From assembly GCF_905220365.1 (NCBI RefSeq), contig NC_061134.1:697001-761000 (forward strand): a stretch of 64,000 nt of DNA, in the 5' to 3' direction. The notes under the pieces are model-generated. The model was not told the origin of the DNA, ran no database searches, and saw nothing but the letters and a program-made list of their open reading frames with translations. A program made the translations under genes and the position numbers. Positions 1 through 12,993 of the stretch are shown piece by piece; position 1 is the stretch's first letter, and every line of letters starts with the position of its first letter. The DNA comes from Vanessa cardui (taxonomy: Eukaryota > Arthropoda > Insecta > Lepidoptera > Nymphalidae).

Positions 1-578
1 CATCTTCTAAATCAAATCAAATGTGAAGTATTTTATTGCTGGCTACATCGATTGTGCAATCATATGGAAGAAATAATAAATAGCTAAATAATAATAAAGA
101 ATATTAACAAAATATTATATTAGTTTTTACTATTTTATCTGTGATGTCAGATAAAAAATATATATGTAAGAATTTTAGCGGCGAATAGAATGTTGGACAA
201 AATAAAACATTGAAAGCTTTAAAAAAGGTGTTTTATTTATGCTACAGATAAAAAAGTCCATTACATACTTTAATTGAATTGCTTCTTTTCTATGTAAAAG
301 GAAAAAAAATTAATTAACAAAAAATATTCAATAAGATTGCAATAAAGAACAGATCTCATTATTTTCAAATAAGAAAAATATATTTTTCAAATAAGAATCA
401 GGATGTTGGCGTGGCACGAATACTAACAGCCTATCGCAAACAAAAAAATCTTTTTGGCTGTCACTATATCCTAATGCAGAAAAATGTTGCCGCCGTTTTG
501 TTATTAATATAGTTTTTTTATCAATCTACTAGCCCAAAATATTCGCCATTTAAAAAAAGGTAGATATTCTATTATATA
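1..578. other. AT-rich intergenic DNA
   Basis: No gene, repeat family or regulatory structure that I can support. Confidence 0.5.
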
Positions 579-1485
579 GGCTATTTGACAATTGGTCGGA
601 GATGCGCTCCTTCTGCGAAAGTGTCATGTCGCAGAAGGAAGCCGCGGAGCGGGAGCGGGAAGAGAGTGCCGCCGCTGACTCGCTCCGCAGAAGACGACCG
701 GGGAGGAGGAAAAGGCGCTACGCGCACCTTCTCCCACCGCCTCAATAGGCGCCGCAGGGACTAGGGGTGTCCCAGTACCCCGGGAATCACCCCTAGGTGT
801 AAGAGGCCCGCATAGGTGGGCCGACCGTCAGGGCGTCACGGTAGCATGCGTAAGCGATCCCGTGGCGTCCATCGAAAGACGCAGAGGGTACCGCTGGTTT
901 TTTTAGTGGGTAAACCCGGCGTACTTGGGCGCACTCGGCGTCCAGGGCTCCGGGGAGTACCAACCCCCCCCCCCACTTTCCATCAAGTGGGGGAAGCGCG
1001 TAATGCGTTTTTCCAGCGAGAAAAAAAAAATGACAATGCGAAAAATAAATTGTGAATTATTGTAATTAGTGTAGATTATGAGTTTAAAAATGGTTATTTA
1101 TTAACGAAACTTGAAAATAATACTTAATTTATTCAAAAATCAATAAATAAAAATGCTATTTTTCAAACGTTTGTCACGTGACACAAAACGCTCCTAATTG
1201 GCCGGGCTTATGATGAACTCGCTTTCTTGTAAACCTTGCTTTTCTCCTATAAGTACCACAGATTAAAATACAGCAAAGTGACGTCACCGACCCCATTGCA
1301 GCGCCATATTGTCCAAGTAGCGTTTTCGCGCGTTATTTAAATATGGAGTTTTTAATATGATATTTTTGGCAAATATGTACTAGTAGTAGTACTAGTAGAG
1401 TAAAAAAAATCTATTTTTACTGGGTTCCTTAACCTAAAGTTCCTAGTTTCCTAGTTTCCTAGTTCCTTAAACTAGTCAAATAACC
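579..1485. mobile_element. MITE copy 1 (TIR GGCTATTTGAC), split by a LINE insertion
   Basis: It starts GGCTATTTGACAAT at 579 and ends GTCAAATAACC at 1485, nearly perfect inverted ends. The body is collinear with the uninterrupted copy at 11219-11660, including GTCACGTGAC, AGTGACGTCACCGAC and GCGCCATATTGTCC. A truncated LINE sits at 593-1030. Without it and the duplicated 7 bp, the element is about 460 bp. There is no coding capacity. The flanks read TA on both sides, suggesting a TA target, but this is uncertain because copy 2 has no TA on the left. Confidence 0.85.
593..1030 (+). mobile_element. 5'-truncated non-LTR retrotransposon inside the MITE
   Basis: 438 bp, ending in a 10-base A run and flanked by the 7-bp direct repeat TGACAAT (586-592 and 1031-1037), the hallmark of target-primed insertion. 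A reading frame at 596-748 gives 50 codons to a stop. It includes FCESVMSQKEAAERERE and an Arg-rich end, resembling the C-terminus of an R1/jockey-group ORF2; the group is my inference. The rest is GC-rich 3'UTR. A second copy lies antisense at 21920-22128. The C run at 965-975 is a possible sequencing-difficult homopolymer. Confidence 0.8.
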
Positions 1486-1867
1486 TATTGTATGATAGAA
1501 TTTATCAAATTAATAAAATTTTAGTGATTATATACCTACTTAATAAAACCAAAGAGATTTTTGCTTAAAACGATATCGTGTAAGGTTTCTTAAGTAAAGT
1601 TTTGATAAAGTGTAAATTTCATTGTGTAAATAAATCATGTAAAATATATGTACTTTTTACGAAAACGGCCTAATTTTACTAATACCAATGACAACCCGCA
1701 AAAATACGTGCCTGTATTATATTGCTACGGACGGGTAGCTTCGCTTCGCTGTGTATTGAATAAAAAAGAGCCTTTCCCCCTCATTTACTTAATACATATT
1801 ACAACGGATTTTAGAAAAATTGTAATAACCATCTAAGGATAATTTCTCATATCATAAGTTCTGACCC

Positions 1868-1975
1868 TTTGAGGAAAAGATTTGGATAACTGAACCACAC
1901 TGCTCCAATAGGGGTTGGTTACACAAGTGGCAGTGTTTCATGGAAATTAGACACTCAGGTTTCCACATGATGTTT
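1868..1975 (-). repeat. SINE-A fragment, decayed
   Basis: An antisense remnant of the 3' half of SINE-A (GGGTTGGTTACACAAGTGGCA and GTTTCCACATGATGTTTT). Confidence 0.55.
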
Positions 1976-4900
1976 TATTCTTCAAAATCAGAATTGAAAA
2001 AAAAAAACGGTTGCCCGTAAACATTGGTTCCATGTGATAAGTCAGTAAAATAATAAGTAAGAGTAGGACCAACGGCGACCAACTGTTATAATAATAATGA
2101 ATACAGGGAATTAGAATTAATCAAAACTTATAGTGAAACATCCTGTACTGATCTGACCAAAACAAATTTTAAGTTAATTCAACGAACATATCTTCGTACT
2201 AAAATTACATAATGAAAGTGTACTTTAATTTACATCGTTTTTAATTAAAATCTGTAACATCTTTTTTTCAAGCCTACACAGCGGTATCGGTCCAAAAAAA
2301 AACAGCAACTTTAACAATTTTACCATTGACACGTAAGTACCTACTTATTTATTATAGGTTAGAATTAGTTACCAATTTCTATTATTACTTTAAAATATCA
2401 ACTATTAAGTATTTATTTTAAATATTTAGAGGATAAAGCAATGATATTCTAATAAACAGATATGTTATATCCATACTAAACAACAGAAAAAAGTGTGCCG
2501 CGCCGGGGACCGTTTTATTTTAGTTTATTTTTACATTTCGTTAAAAGTAAAAAGGATAGCTTGATAAAAACAGTAAGTAAAAGGGATAACTAGATGTTTT
2601 AATTACGCAAAACGTATTACTACGTAATTATGATGTATTATAACGTATTACTACGTAAAACAACTAAAGGCAAACGTCCCAATTAGAACGTTTTCTAGTC
2701 TTCACTTTTTGCGCGTTAATAACATATCTGTTTACTAGAACATCATTAGGATAAAGTTAGAGTTTGTACTTATAATTTCAAATCTAGGTAGGAAAAACCG
2801 CGTTTAACGATCATACGTGTAATGCACGCGTTGTTACCGAGCCGTATCCAATTCAATAAACCCAAAAGCTCGATAAGGGAACTCATAGCATATTGCATAT
2901 TTGATTAAACGTTTGCAATCGACTCGAACAACACGGGTTTATTGCAAGGCAATCGTTTATTTTTCTAGTTGAAGTCTTTTATGGTCCCGATAAGAGCTCG
3001 GACAATTTTACGCTATGGAAATATGATTTTTATAATGAACGTTCTATGTAGCCATGATAGATTAAAAATTCTTGTAGTTATGTTAATTATTTATAAAGAA
3101 AAATGACGTTCAACATACCTAAGATATAACGGTAATAAAACAAAACTAAAATGTGTTGGCGATTTGTAATCTTTGTTAATTAATATATGCGAAAGTTAGT
3201 TTGTCGGTTTGTAACTTTTAGACGGCGAAACCAACGAATCGAATTTGATGATATTGCTATTAAATGAGCTTGAACCCCAGAGAAAGGCTGTTTTTTATTA
3301 TTTCTAACCCTGAAAGAAATGAAATAATTATTCCCTCTTTTATTATAAACTGAACTATTTCCGCCATGCTAATTATCTCCAAAAAAGACAACGTTTATGA
3401 CTGGACAAAAATAAGAAAGAGCACGTTGAGAATAATACGAAATTTACGTATATGTATGGTAAACGGAAAGTATGGTAAAGGCTTATCGTTTTAATAAGTC
3501 GTTGTACTTTGTAGGAAATATTTCTTGAAGTAAAAGTGTCTTTCAAAAGCAATGAACACAAGCAATAATGATTACTATTAAAATAATTACTAACGCTATT
3601 GATTGCATACTTGTGTTTTGTGGTTAATTTTTCATTAGGTACAATAAGTACCTAATGAAAACCTAGTTTTTGTCTTACAATGAATGAGTATGAAAAAACC
3701 TATTTTATTCATATTTTATTCATATATAAAAAGAAAAACTCTAATAGAAATAGCCTATCCTATATTTTACTTATAAAATAAAAAATTTATAATTAATTGC
3801 GCCTTCTAAGTTGCTTTGGAAAAAATCAATTATCTGTATTTTTTAACATACAATCTGAAGAAAATTCATATTATTACTTGGCAATAAGAGCGATCGACTG
3901 CTGTTACTCGATAAAGGTCGATAAGGTCGAAAATTCCATAAACGAGCATAACACGCCCTAGTTATTACACGAGTTTACGACTGCATTGTTTCTAGGCGGA
4001 ATTTTCGAAATAACGACCCGATAACGCTTGTAGGACGCGTCGATTAAAAATCAAGACTAAATAATTGTACTTGAGAGTGTGAAAATACTTACACAAGAAA
4101 TAAAATTATTTTCCAATCGCTACCTACATGGGTGTTAAATTTATTGTCCGTTGGATATACCTAACGCTAATCGTCAATTTGTAGGGAGCAATCTTCCTTC
4201 AGGCTGTGTTCATAAGTTCCGAAAGACTACATATGTATACATATTACATAAACCATCTGCATCAAGACATTGCTACTGGTTACAGGTAAGTACAAGCTGT
4301 CATTTTTTTACATTCTCTATGGGAAAACCACAAAGAAGTGTTTAATTTCCTTCCCCAAATAAATAACCAATAATTATTTTTTATAAACATACCTACATAA
4401 AACTTCTATTTTTAGTCGTTTTTTTTTGGTATTCTATAATACTTTTTAAATAAGTGAGGTTTAATAAAAAAATATTTACAGTTACCATTGTAATAATAAA
4501 TACATAATCTGTGTATTCAAAAGAATAATTAAAAAACAAGTAGTAATAGAGAATTGTCTATGACTAAATTTCAATATAGGTATATGATTAGGGGTTGGAG
4601 TAGCCGACGATATAATAATTATAAATAAGTAATCAAAGTAACAATAATATACAATAGTGACAATTATACAGACAGTCATGTAATATATACTAGTTTCAGT
4701 GTTTGTGCAGATTAAATATAAATATAACTTGTCTTTATCGACATATGTTCCGCCATTTTGAAGTTCTAAAAAAGATAGGTTACACAGCTTGCAAGAACTT
4801 TTTAAGTAAACCGTATTGTATTTAACTTAAAGAACAGATTTAGATTAAACAAAAATCTTCTACGTGTCTCTGGGCAGTGGTGGCCTTTGCCATCACGATG

Positions 4901-5000
4901 CCAATTTACTTGTCAGTATTTCTATTGACTTAAAATATCGTTAAAAATGCAAACACCTAAAATCAACAAGCATTTAATTTTGTCTTTCAAAAACAATATC

Positions 5001-5167
5001 CTGTAAGAGTCCCACTACTGAGCTACAGCCTTCCTTTTTGCTTTATTCCGACTTGGTGCGACATGTTGCAGATTTTCATTCGACTGAAAGGTTTCTTTGC
5101 GAACTGTACCTTAATCGTAAGAAGCAAATGAAAATTCAATAGTGCTTGCCTGAGTTTGAACGCGGAA
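5001..5167 (-). repeat. SINE-A, decayed antisense copy
   Basis: CTGTAAGAGTCCCACTACTG to GCTTGCCTGAGTTTGAACGC. It retains the overall order but is strongly diverged. Confidence 0.5.
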
Positions 5168-5939
5168 TTTTTTATAAGATTTGAGCGTTCCAGAGGGTTT
5201 GATTCGGATCTTGTCTAAAAATTATTAGGATCAAGGACTGGATGATAGAAAAATTGGTAGGAAATAATCAATGCCTTTTGACATCTGCGAGCCGTGCAAC
5301 CATACGTAATAGACTATGATATTATCGATATTCGATAGACGATAGACTGTAAGGTGTTCTTAGGTTAAATTTGTAAACGAGAAAGGGAAACACAACTTAA
5401 TTTATACATAAATTATTCGAAAATTGGTTATGTCCAATTATATCTTGAGCATGCTAGTTGGTGATCTCCTCGCCTGAATACTTAAATTAATATTATTTTT
5501 CAAATTTCCTAGACATTTGTTTCATTACTATTTAGCTTCTGAATATTAAATTAATTTGATACATGTATATTATTATAGACTTTAAAGATTTAATCCCGGA
5601 AAATATTAACATCCAATTATCGCAAAACCAACGTAACGACATGAAAATATTTCGATAGATTTTTGTCATTTTGGTTTCCAAATTCTTCAAGTAATCCTAT
5701 TATAAAATGCCTTTCTGCTATTATATAACACGAACTACTGAATCAACGCTAATACATATGAATTATAAAATAACGCTTAGGTAACCTCACAAGACACGAA
5801 TACGAGCTAATTAGTGACCTACGGCTGACAATTACAAGTCAATCACTAAAAAAAACAGTCAATACAGTGTAATAATTAATATATAAATTCAACATATGCC
5901 AGTGAAATTGTTTATGGCATGTTATAAAAGGAGGCAATA

Positions 5940-6200
5940 GTGCACGTTACCTATGTGTGGATGAACAGCGCGCTCACGTGTCGAAGGATTAGCCACGCTG
6001 ACATTGTGACCCAGACGACACGAGCCGGGGCGAACAAACTGGTCCAGGGTACAGTTTGCTCATCCGCTCGGGTCGTCCTCATCACAAAACACCATCTTCC
6101 AAGAATCGTTTAATAGAAAAAAAGTCCGCCATTTTGACACGCGCAACCTGCGCGCGCGCAAGTAACACTGCTCGAAAACCTAATGCTGTTTGCACAAGTG
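5940..6200. promoter_or_regulatory. CpG-rich patch, possible regulatory element
   Basis: Much richer in CG dinucleotides than its AT-rich surroundings (AACAGCGCGCTCACGTGTCG with a CACGTG E-box, ACACGAGCCGGGGCG, CGCAACCTGCGCGCGCGC). No repeat family matches and the frames here are not convincing. It could be an enhancer, or the promoter of an unseen transcript or alternative first exon. The function is inferred from composition only. Confidence 0.3.
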
Positions 6201-7379
6201 TTTTTAAGAAACAATTGTTAAGGACTTTTCTACATTTCTAATGCTGCCGCGATAATATACGAACGATACTTACATAAACGTCTACTTTTATTGTTGCTTT
6301 TGATTTAACGATTTATTTACTTTATCGTTGTAAATCTATTAAAATGGCAGTACCTAATGTTTTAGTGCTTGTCGTCAACGAGCTGATACTGAGTATAGGT
6401 TTTAAAACACAACACGGTAGACTACGAATATCTCCTATAAATAACCAATAAACTACTACTGATTTTTACACTTGCACTTTATGATTATATTTGGCTGATG
6501 ATAACAATTATTATACCAATTTCAAAAAATATATTCTTAAAATACGTGAGGTTTACAATGATTAATTTCTATATTCAAATACTTTGCTATATCATGAAAC
6601 CTGAAAAATATGTTATAAAAAAAGATTTGAAATCTTGTAATTTATTTGTAATAGTTCTGACTTCTGTTCCTCGAATTTGTATGAACTGAAACTTACTCTA
6701 AGTTAAGTATGAATTCAATCTATATTGCTGTTGGATTTCCTAATTCGGCCATGTAAAACAAATAACTTCTGAGAGTTTTTTTAGAACTTTTTAAACATTC
6801 TTAAAAGACTAGGACTAAAGGCAAATGTCTCAGGCTCAAGGGCCCTTCATAGTTTATCCAACTGTCAAATATGTGATTTAAGTATGTATATGGCACTTTT
6901 AATCTTAGTGGAAACTTTGTCGACATGTACGGGATGACCATTAATCCCTTCCACGATAAATAAACGAAAAATAATACAAAATCTTGAGATCTTGAGACCT
7001 ATGCACTATTTATCAACAAAATGTAATGTCAGTCACATACAGCAATGTCAAATTAATTAGTCACAAACTTAAAACGGTCATAAATGTTAGTTGACGATGT
7101 TTGGAAAGATTAAGTCTCAATGAATTTTAAGTAAATTCAAATACGTGTTATAATTATTTCTGTTAACTGGGCATTTCAAAAACTAAACGGTATTTGATGC
7201 GACCACAACCCCTGGCAAATACAAGTGTTCGTTCGACCCACATAGCCGTGGAAGGAATAGCTTTATCAATGTTGATAAACTTAACGACAACGGGTAGGCA
7301 GGGTCCGTGAAATCAGAACGTTTGTCAGTAATTACTGTAATTTAATTTTAATTATTATTTTTTTAGTTATTTAGTAATT
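6201..7379. other. AT-rich intergenic DNA
   Basis: No recognisable gene or repeat. Confidence 0.5.
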
Positions 7380-7599
7380 ATATGGAACAACATTACATAC
7401 ATTACTCTGATCCCAATGTAAGTAGCTAAAGCACTTGTGTTATGGAAAATCAGAAGTAACGACGACACAAACACCCAGACCCAAGACAACATAGAAAACT
7501 AATGAATCTACATTAACTCGACCGGGAATCGAACCCGGGACCTCGGAGTAGCGTACCCATGAAAACCGGTGTACACACCACTCGACCACGGAGGTCGTC
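7380..7599 (-). repeat. SINE-B, antisense
   Basis: A second tRNA-derived SINE family. On the minus strand: GACCTCCGTGGTCGAGTGG, then CCCGGGTTCGATTCCCGG (box B), then TCTATGTTGTCTTGGGTCTG and TACATTGGGATCAGAGTAAT. It is inverted relative to the copy at 8616. Confidence 0.85.
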
Positions 7600-7781
7600 A
7601 TACTGTGCGTGGGTGCGTGCGTGTTCTTTATAATAGATGGTTTTGATGTAAAAGGTTACGTGTTTTTTTTTTGGACTCATGTCGATTTTTGACGTAACGC
7701 ATAAAAAAGTCCATATTTTTGGTATATTTTTTTCAGTGTTATTTGTTATTACTTAACAACAATAATTATAATCGAAGATTT

Positions 7782-8050
7782 CTTGGTGGTAGGTACCATA
7801 CACTCATCAGATATTCTACCGCTAAACAACAGTACGCAGTATTGTTATTTCCGGTTTGAATGGTGAGTGAGCCAGTGTAACTACAGGCACAAGGGACATA
7901 ACATCTTAGTTCCCAAGGTTGGTGGCGCGGTGGCGCATTGACGATGTAAGGAATAGTTAATATTTCTTACAGCGTCATTGTCTATGGGTGATGGAGACCA
8001 CTTACCATCAGGTGGCCCATATGCTCGTCCGCCAAACTATTCCATAAAAT
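7782..8050 (+). repeat. Repeat C (LINE 3' end type)
   Basis: ACTCATCAGATATTCTACCGC, GGTGAGTGAGCCAGTGTAAC, ACTACAGGCACAAGGGACAT, ending ACCATCAGGTGGCCCATATG. A very frequent lepidopteran non-LTR-like 3' segment. Confidence 0.75.
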
Positions 8051-8615
8051 AAAACGAAATAAAATAGATGAATCTTAAAAGGCGCTGAAGGATATGAAGT
8101 AAGATTATAATATGATATGCGAAATTAACATTAATAATAATACCAATTTTAGGAATATCTATAATATAAGTATATAATATTAGTGATATGTCTGTTGTCA
8201 AGGTTTCACGAGTGAGTTGCAATATGAATTATAAGAGAATCGCACTGAAACAGTTACGTTTTAATTCCTTATATAGGATCCCGTTGTTAAGCCATATTGA
8301 GTGGATCTTATAAGTTTCAAGTAGAGAATAAAGAGAGTTATAACGTTCTTCTTAGCGTAAGTGGCATGAACATCAAACCAATGGCTAAAGAGCTTCAGGG
8401 CTCTTTCTTCTTGAGTTCTTCTCAACTTAGAGTCTTAGAATCGTGTTGTTTCAATGCGAGTTTGTGAAAGCATGTGTAAATCCCAACGGAAAACTGCAAG
8501 TATACTTTGATATTTAAATTATATGACGAATCTCCCCTTATAGAGGAATATGTGATACCTTGGTGAACTTTAATTTACTTTCATATTTTTACTTTAAATA
8601 CATGATCAGTAATTT

Positions 8616-8855
8616 GACGACCTCCGTGGTCGAGTTGTGTACACCGGTTTTCATGGGTACGCCACTCCGAGGTCCCGGGTTCGATTCCCGGCCGAGTCAA
8701 TGTATATTATCATTAGTTTTCTATGTTGTGTTGGGTCTGGGTGTTTGCGGTACCGTCGTTACTTTTGATTTCCATAACACAAGTGCTTTAGCTACTTACA
8801 TTGGGATCAAAGTAATGTATGTGATGTTGTCTCATATTTATATATTTATTTATAG
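8616..8855 (+). repeat. SINE-B, full length
   Basis: GACGACCTCCGTGGTCGAG with box B GGGTTCGATTCCCGG. It ends with ATTTATATATTTATTTATA, the TTTA-rich tail of the family. The 113-codon frame crossing it is a chance reading. Confidence 0.85.
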
Positions 8856-9195
8856 TAAGTTCGATAAAAATACACAAAAGTGGCAAGTGTTAACAGGATA
8901 AAATGTATACAAAATAAGACGTGCTCGGCCTGTAGATTTTATATGAGCAACGAATCACATTCGTATAAAACTGCATTTAAAAAAAATGATGATGTTCATT
9001 TTAATTAATATTAACTATTTCGTTTCAATCGAATTCCATTAAAGCTATGTGTCATAAAACAATATGAAATAAACGGCTTACTCTTTTAAATTAAATGATA
9101 AAATTGTAAATATTACAGGTGTAGATTTCAGTAATGTAATCATCGACATAGAAAACTTAGTCGATGATACGTGTTTTATTCTAGCTTGTTTGGAC

Positions 9196-9390
9196 GTATA
9201 CCATGTATCATATATTTTACCGCACAAAAAGCAAGCATTTTTGTGTTACAGTTAGGAAACAATGGACATTATATGTTAGTTCTCAATATTGCTGGTAATA
9301 ATATTAATATTTCTTAAACTTCCAACGTTTATGTCCGATGGTAACTACTTACCATCAGATAGCTCATTTGACAGCTCGACAACTTACACG
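9196..9390 (+). repeat. Repeat C, decayed
   Basis: TATATTTTACCGCACAAAAAG to ACTTACCATCAGATAGCTCA, keeping order but diverged. Confidence 0.5.
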
Positions 9391-9689
9391 TCATAAAAAA
9401 TATAAAAAAGAATTCTATACGAGCCATTATCATTTATTCATTCTTATTTAATTTAATAAATCTAGTCATGACTAGAATATAATAGTAAATTAATTAATAC
9501 TTGCTTCTGTGAGGCAACATGTTTAAATAATTAGTAGGCAATTTAGACATTTTACCCTCTGGGAAAATTTAGTAAGTGAGTAGCATAAACAATAATTAAT
9601 GTGGCGACATGAAGATATATCGAGACATTATATATTTTATTTTTTTTACCTTAAGTAGTTTATTTTATGTTTCATCAAAAGTATAACAC

Positions 9690-9800
9690 CTCGCCTCATT
9701 GCCTAAAATGGTGACGGGAGGGCTGGTTCGTTTTTTGCCCAGAGGATCGGAATTGCGATTCAACGGGGAAATGCTGTTAGCATTCTTGCCACCATTCCAC
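9690..9800 (+). repeat. LINE-like 3' fragment
   Basis: GGAATTGCGATTCAACGGGG, AAATGCTGTTAGCATTCTTG and CACCATTCCACGCGGTCAAC form a familiar lepidopteran retroelement segment. A shorter diverged relative is at 43240-43305. The 79-codon frame here is part of it. Confidence 0.5.
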
Positions 9801-10198
9801 GCGGTCAACATTTATACAGTAACTAGTTTTAGTTCATATTTGTATATATTTAAGCATTTAATGTTATTAATTCTTATGTTAATAACGTATTCATATATTT
9901 TCCAATGTTTTTTATATTTCTTTATAGTTATTGTTTAGCTGTCACTGTAATATATTTTTATTGGATTCCAAATTTAAAATTCATTACTACAGATGCGGAA
10001 TGAAGATGCAACCGGTTAACCCACTTTCGTTTACAGCGATTATTAAACATATAAATAAAATGATTACTTATCCTGGATAGATATCAACAAATACTGATTC
10101 CATATTTCTTATAAACTATATCATCGCTCATCGACTCATAGTAATTTGCCTCATGAACTAAACTTTTCTTAACATTTGAACATTCGAGAAATGTTGAA

Positions 10199-10388
10199 GA
10201 AGCGGTGAAGAAAAATATCAGAAGGAAACCTGCACGTATCTAATGCTAATGAAATTATTCCACAGGTGTATCCAACAACCCGCATTTCAGCAGATCACCC
10301 GCTGCAGCGTGGTGGAACAGGTTCCAAATCTCCTCCTCAAAAGGGATTCTTTCATCCGTCAATGAGATATTTACAGGCTGTTACTTTT
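10199..10388 (+). repeat. SINE-A, 5'-truncated
   Basis: GCGGTGAAGAAAAATATC through CAGCGTGGTGGAACAGG to TTTACAGGCTGTTAC. The tRNA-like head is missing. Confidence 0.65.
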
Positions 10389-11218
10389 GATTATGACATT
10401 GACCGTTTCCGAAATTTGGTCATTAAGATATGATTATTATTGTAATAATAAAAGTCATTTATAAATTAACGACGTGATACTATTAAGCTATTTAAAATTA
10501 ATTAAGATCGCGTTCGATTTATGCTAATTATATGTGTTGTTAATTATTATTTACCTCGCTGTTGATATATCTTGAATAATTTATTTTTTATAAAGATTAA
10601 AGAAAAAACGTCGTGAAATTGAAAAATAACTTGTGAAAGAAAACGACGTATTTATCTAAGCTTATTAATATCCCGTATTTAATAATTGTAATAATAAAAA
10701 TAACATGTCAATTTAAAATCTTGCATTTCGGCTTTTAAGTAAAAATACAGTTTTCGAACGTTTATCAAAAATTAAAAGAAAAGATAATTTGCTTTTAATC
10801 TGATTTTGTTGGTGGTTGGCGATGACGAAAAAGGCGACCAATGAAAAACTGGATTCATTAATAACGAATATAAAATAACAAAATTGAAAAAAATCTTCCT
10901 TATGTATTTTAGTAATTACGTTGTCGAGAGTTTGGTTGACTTATGATGACAAATATTCATGAAAATTTAAAAACAGGCAGTGTACTGTTAAGTCAGTGCG
11001 AAAAAAAGTTGTTATCTCGTTACATTTTAATATTTTCTAGGTTATTCATCATCTGTATCGACACTGAGCTCTTTGTAACAATAGATCAATCACCATTCGA
11101 TATCAATGCATTGACCATGTGACATACTCTATTTATATTTTAGCATCTTTAAATGATGTATACGAAGTAAAACTGCTTGATGATAAACGGAACTTGAAGT
11201 TTGTGACCATTCTAAAAA

Positions 11219-11660
11219 GGCTATTTGACAATGCGAAAAATAAATTTTGAATTATTTTAATCAGTGTATATTATGCGTTTAAAAATGGTTATTTACTAAC
11301 GAAAGTTGAAAATATACTAAATTTATTAAAAAATCCATAAATAAAAATACATTTTTTCAAAGGTTTGTCACGTGACACAAAACGCTCCTGATTGGCCGGG
11401 CTTATGATGAAGTCACTTTCTTGTAAACTTTGCTTTTCTACTATATGTACCACAGATTAAAATACAGCAAAGTGACGTCACCGACCCCATTGCAGCGCCA
11501 TATTGTCCAAGTAGCATTTTCGCGCGCTATTTAAATATGGAATTTTTAATATGATATTTTTCGGCAAATATGGATTAGAAATAAAAAACACAACTTTTAC
11601 TGGGTTCCTTAACTTCTACTAAATAATATAAAATTGATTTTAAAAACCAGTCAAATAGCC
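11219..11660. mobile_element. MITE copy 2, uninterrupted (TIR GGCTATTTGAC)
   Basis: 442 bp with 11-bp perfect terminal inverted repeats, GGCTATTTGAC and GTCAAATAGCC. It aligns along its whole length with 579-1485 outside the LINE. It shows the pre-insertion sequence GGCTATTTGACAATGCG, so it serves as the empty site for that LINE. It carries a palindromic GTCACGTGAC and a CRE-like TGACGTCA core. No ORF. Confidence 0.88.
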
Positions 11661-12520
11661 TATTTTGTGTTTAGGTTTTTCCTGCCTGGCCTAGATTGCA
11701 TCTGATGCTAGCGAGCATCAAGAATACGATCCCATCCCATCCCATCGGTATCCTGTTCATTTTACATTGATCTAAAAGGGCATGCCGTGTGCTTGATTGT
11801 TGTGGTTGATGGTGTAGCGTTCATTTAAATTGTCGTTATCGTTTGCGTTGGTATAGATGATCGGTGATAGCAGGACCACACGAGGTTGAGGTCCGTCAGT
11901 TGGTTGCGTTTAAAGGGACCGTGAAGGTGTCCATACACTTGTGTCTTTCTGTGTCTTAAATAGGGTTGCTTTATATTGCAGTCTCTACCGATAGAGGGTC
12001 GCTTAATTCAAATTTGTTTATTCAACATATTTCAAAACATATTTCAAAAACAAATTTAATATATGAATCCACTATCATTTATAATTATTTTTAAAAAATA
12101 GGTATGCTGGCAAAGGGACTATGTGAGTGTTTATCCTCGTCAACCAATATAGACAATGGCGCTACAAGAAATTTTAACAATATATAAGTCAATACTGTCT
12201 CTGTAAACCGAGAATACAACAATAATATGTATTGCTGTTTGGAGGTAGAGTATGTGAGAACCCAAAGTTCGCCTTGTTCTTCTACAAAGTTCTACCAGCA
12301 AGTAAAATCGTATTTATTGCTAATTATCCTACAAAAGAGTTACGATTATGAATTATTTTCAGTCGTGAACAGCAGAGAAAATCAGGGAGTTAACACCGAA
12401 TTAAACTCAAATTGAAACTGAGAGAATTATGAGTAAATATAACTAATTTTTGAATGAAGAACTTAGGCAGGTCTCCTTTCGAAAAGAAATATGAATAGTG
12501 ACTTGATAAATTCTCAGCGG

Positions 12521-12625
12521 GATGTCAATTTGAGCTGATCGAAAGCGATGTTTACTGTGGCTCACCCTGTGTGCTCAATGTATCACATCGAGTGGGGGTG
12601 AAGCTGTCATTTCGAGGTAAGATTA
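12521..12625 (+). repeat. Unnamed dispersed repeat, GCTCACCCTGTGTGCTC type, copy 1
   Basis: About 100 bp shared with 34512-34640: GCGATGTTTACTGTGGCTC, ACCCTGTGTGCTCAATG and GTGAAGCTGTCATTTCGAG. No ends or coding potential are identified. Confidence 0.55.
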
Positions 12626-12702
12626 GTTTAGGCATATGCTATATTCGTGTAATTATCTTCGACTGTGCAGAACCATCAGCACACTACCACTGTACAGTAA
12701 CA

Positions 12703-12993
12703 GTAACAGCCTGTAAATTACCACTGCTGGGCTAAGGTCTCCTCTCCCAAAGAGGGTTTGGAACATATTCCACCATGCTGTTCCAATGCGGGTTGGTGGA
12801 ATGCACATGTGGCAGAATTTCTATCAATTTAGACACATGCAAGTTTCCTCACGATTTTCCGTTCACTGCCGAGCTCGAGATGAATTATAAACACAATTTA
12901 GGCACATGAATATTCAGTGATGCTTGCTTGGGTTTGAACCCCCGATCATCGGTTAAGATGCACGAGTTCTAACCAATGGACCATCTCGGCTCC
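12703..12993 (-). repeat. SINE-A, near full length, antisense
   Basis: A tRNA-derived SINE. Read on the minus strand, a degenerate tRNA-like head (GAGCCGAGATGGTCC, then GTTAGAACTCGTGC) and a B box (GGGTTCAAACC type) are followed by the lepidopteran body. It ends TTTACAGGCTGTTA. Confidence 0.8.

Larger units (their letters stand above)
1486..5939. other. AT-rich intergenic DNA
   Basis: Apart from two decayed SINE-A fragments (1868 and 5001) I see nothing that can be assigned. The reading frames of about 60 codons are random in composition. Confidence 0.5.

Noticed and set aside
816..1055. 79-codon Arg-rich frame
   Set aside because: It lies in the GC-rich 3'UTR of the truncated LINE at 593-1030 and crosses its poly(A). 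The real coding remnant is the frame at 596-748.
8560..8901. 113-codon frame, the longest in the window
   Set aside because: Most of it is a translated SINE-B. The same peptide pieces recur at the other SINE-B copies (for example 19976-20299).
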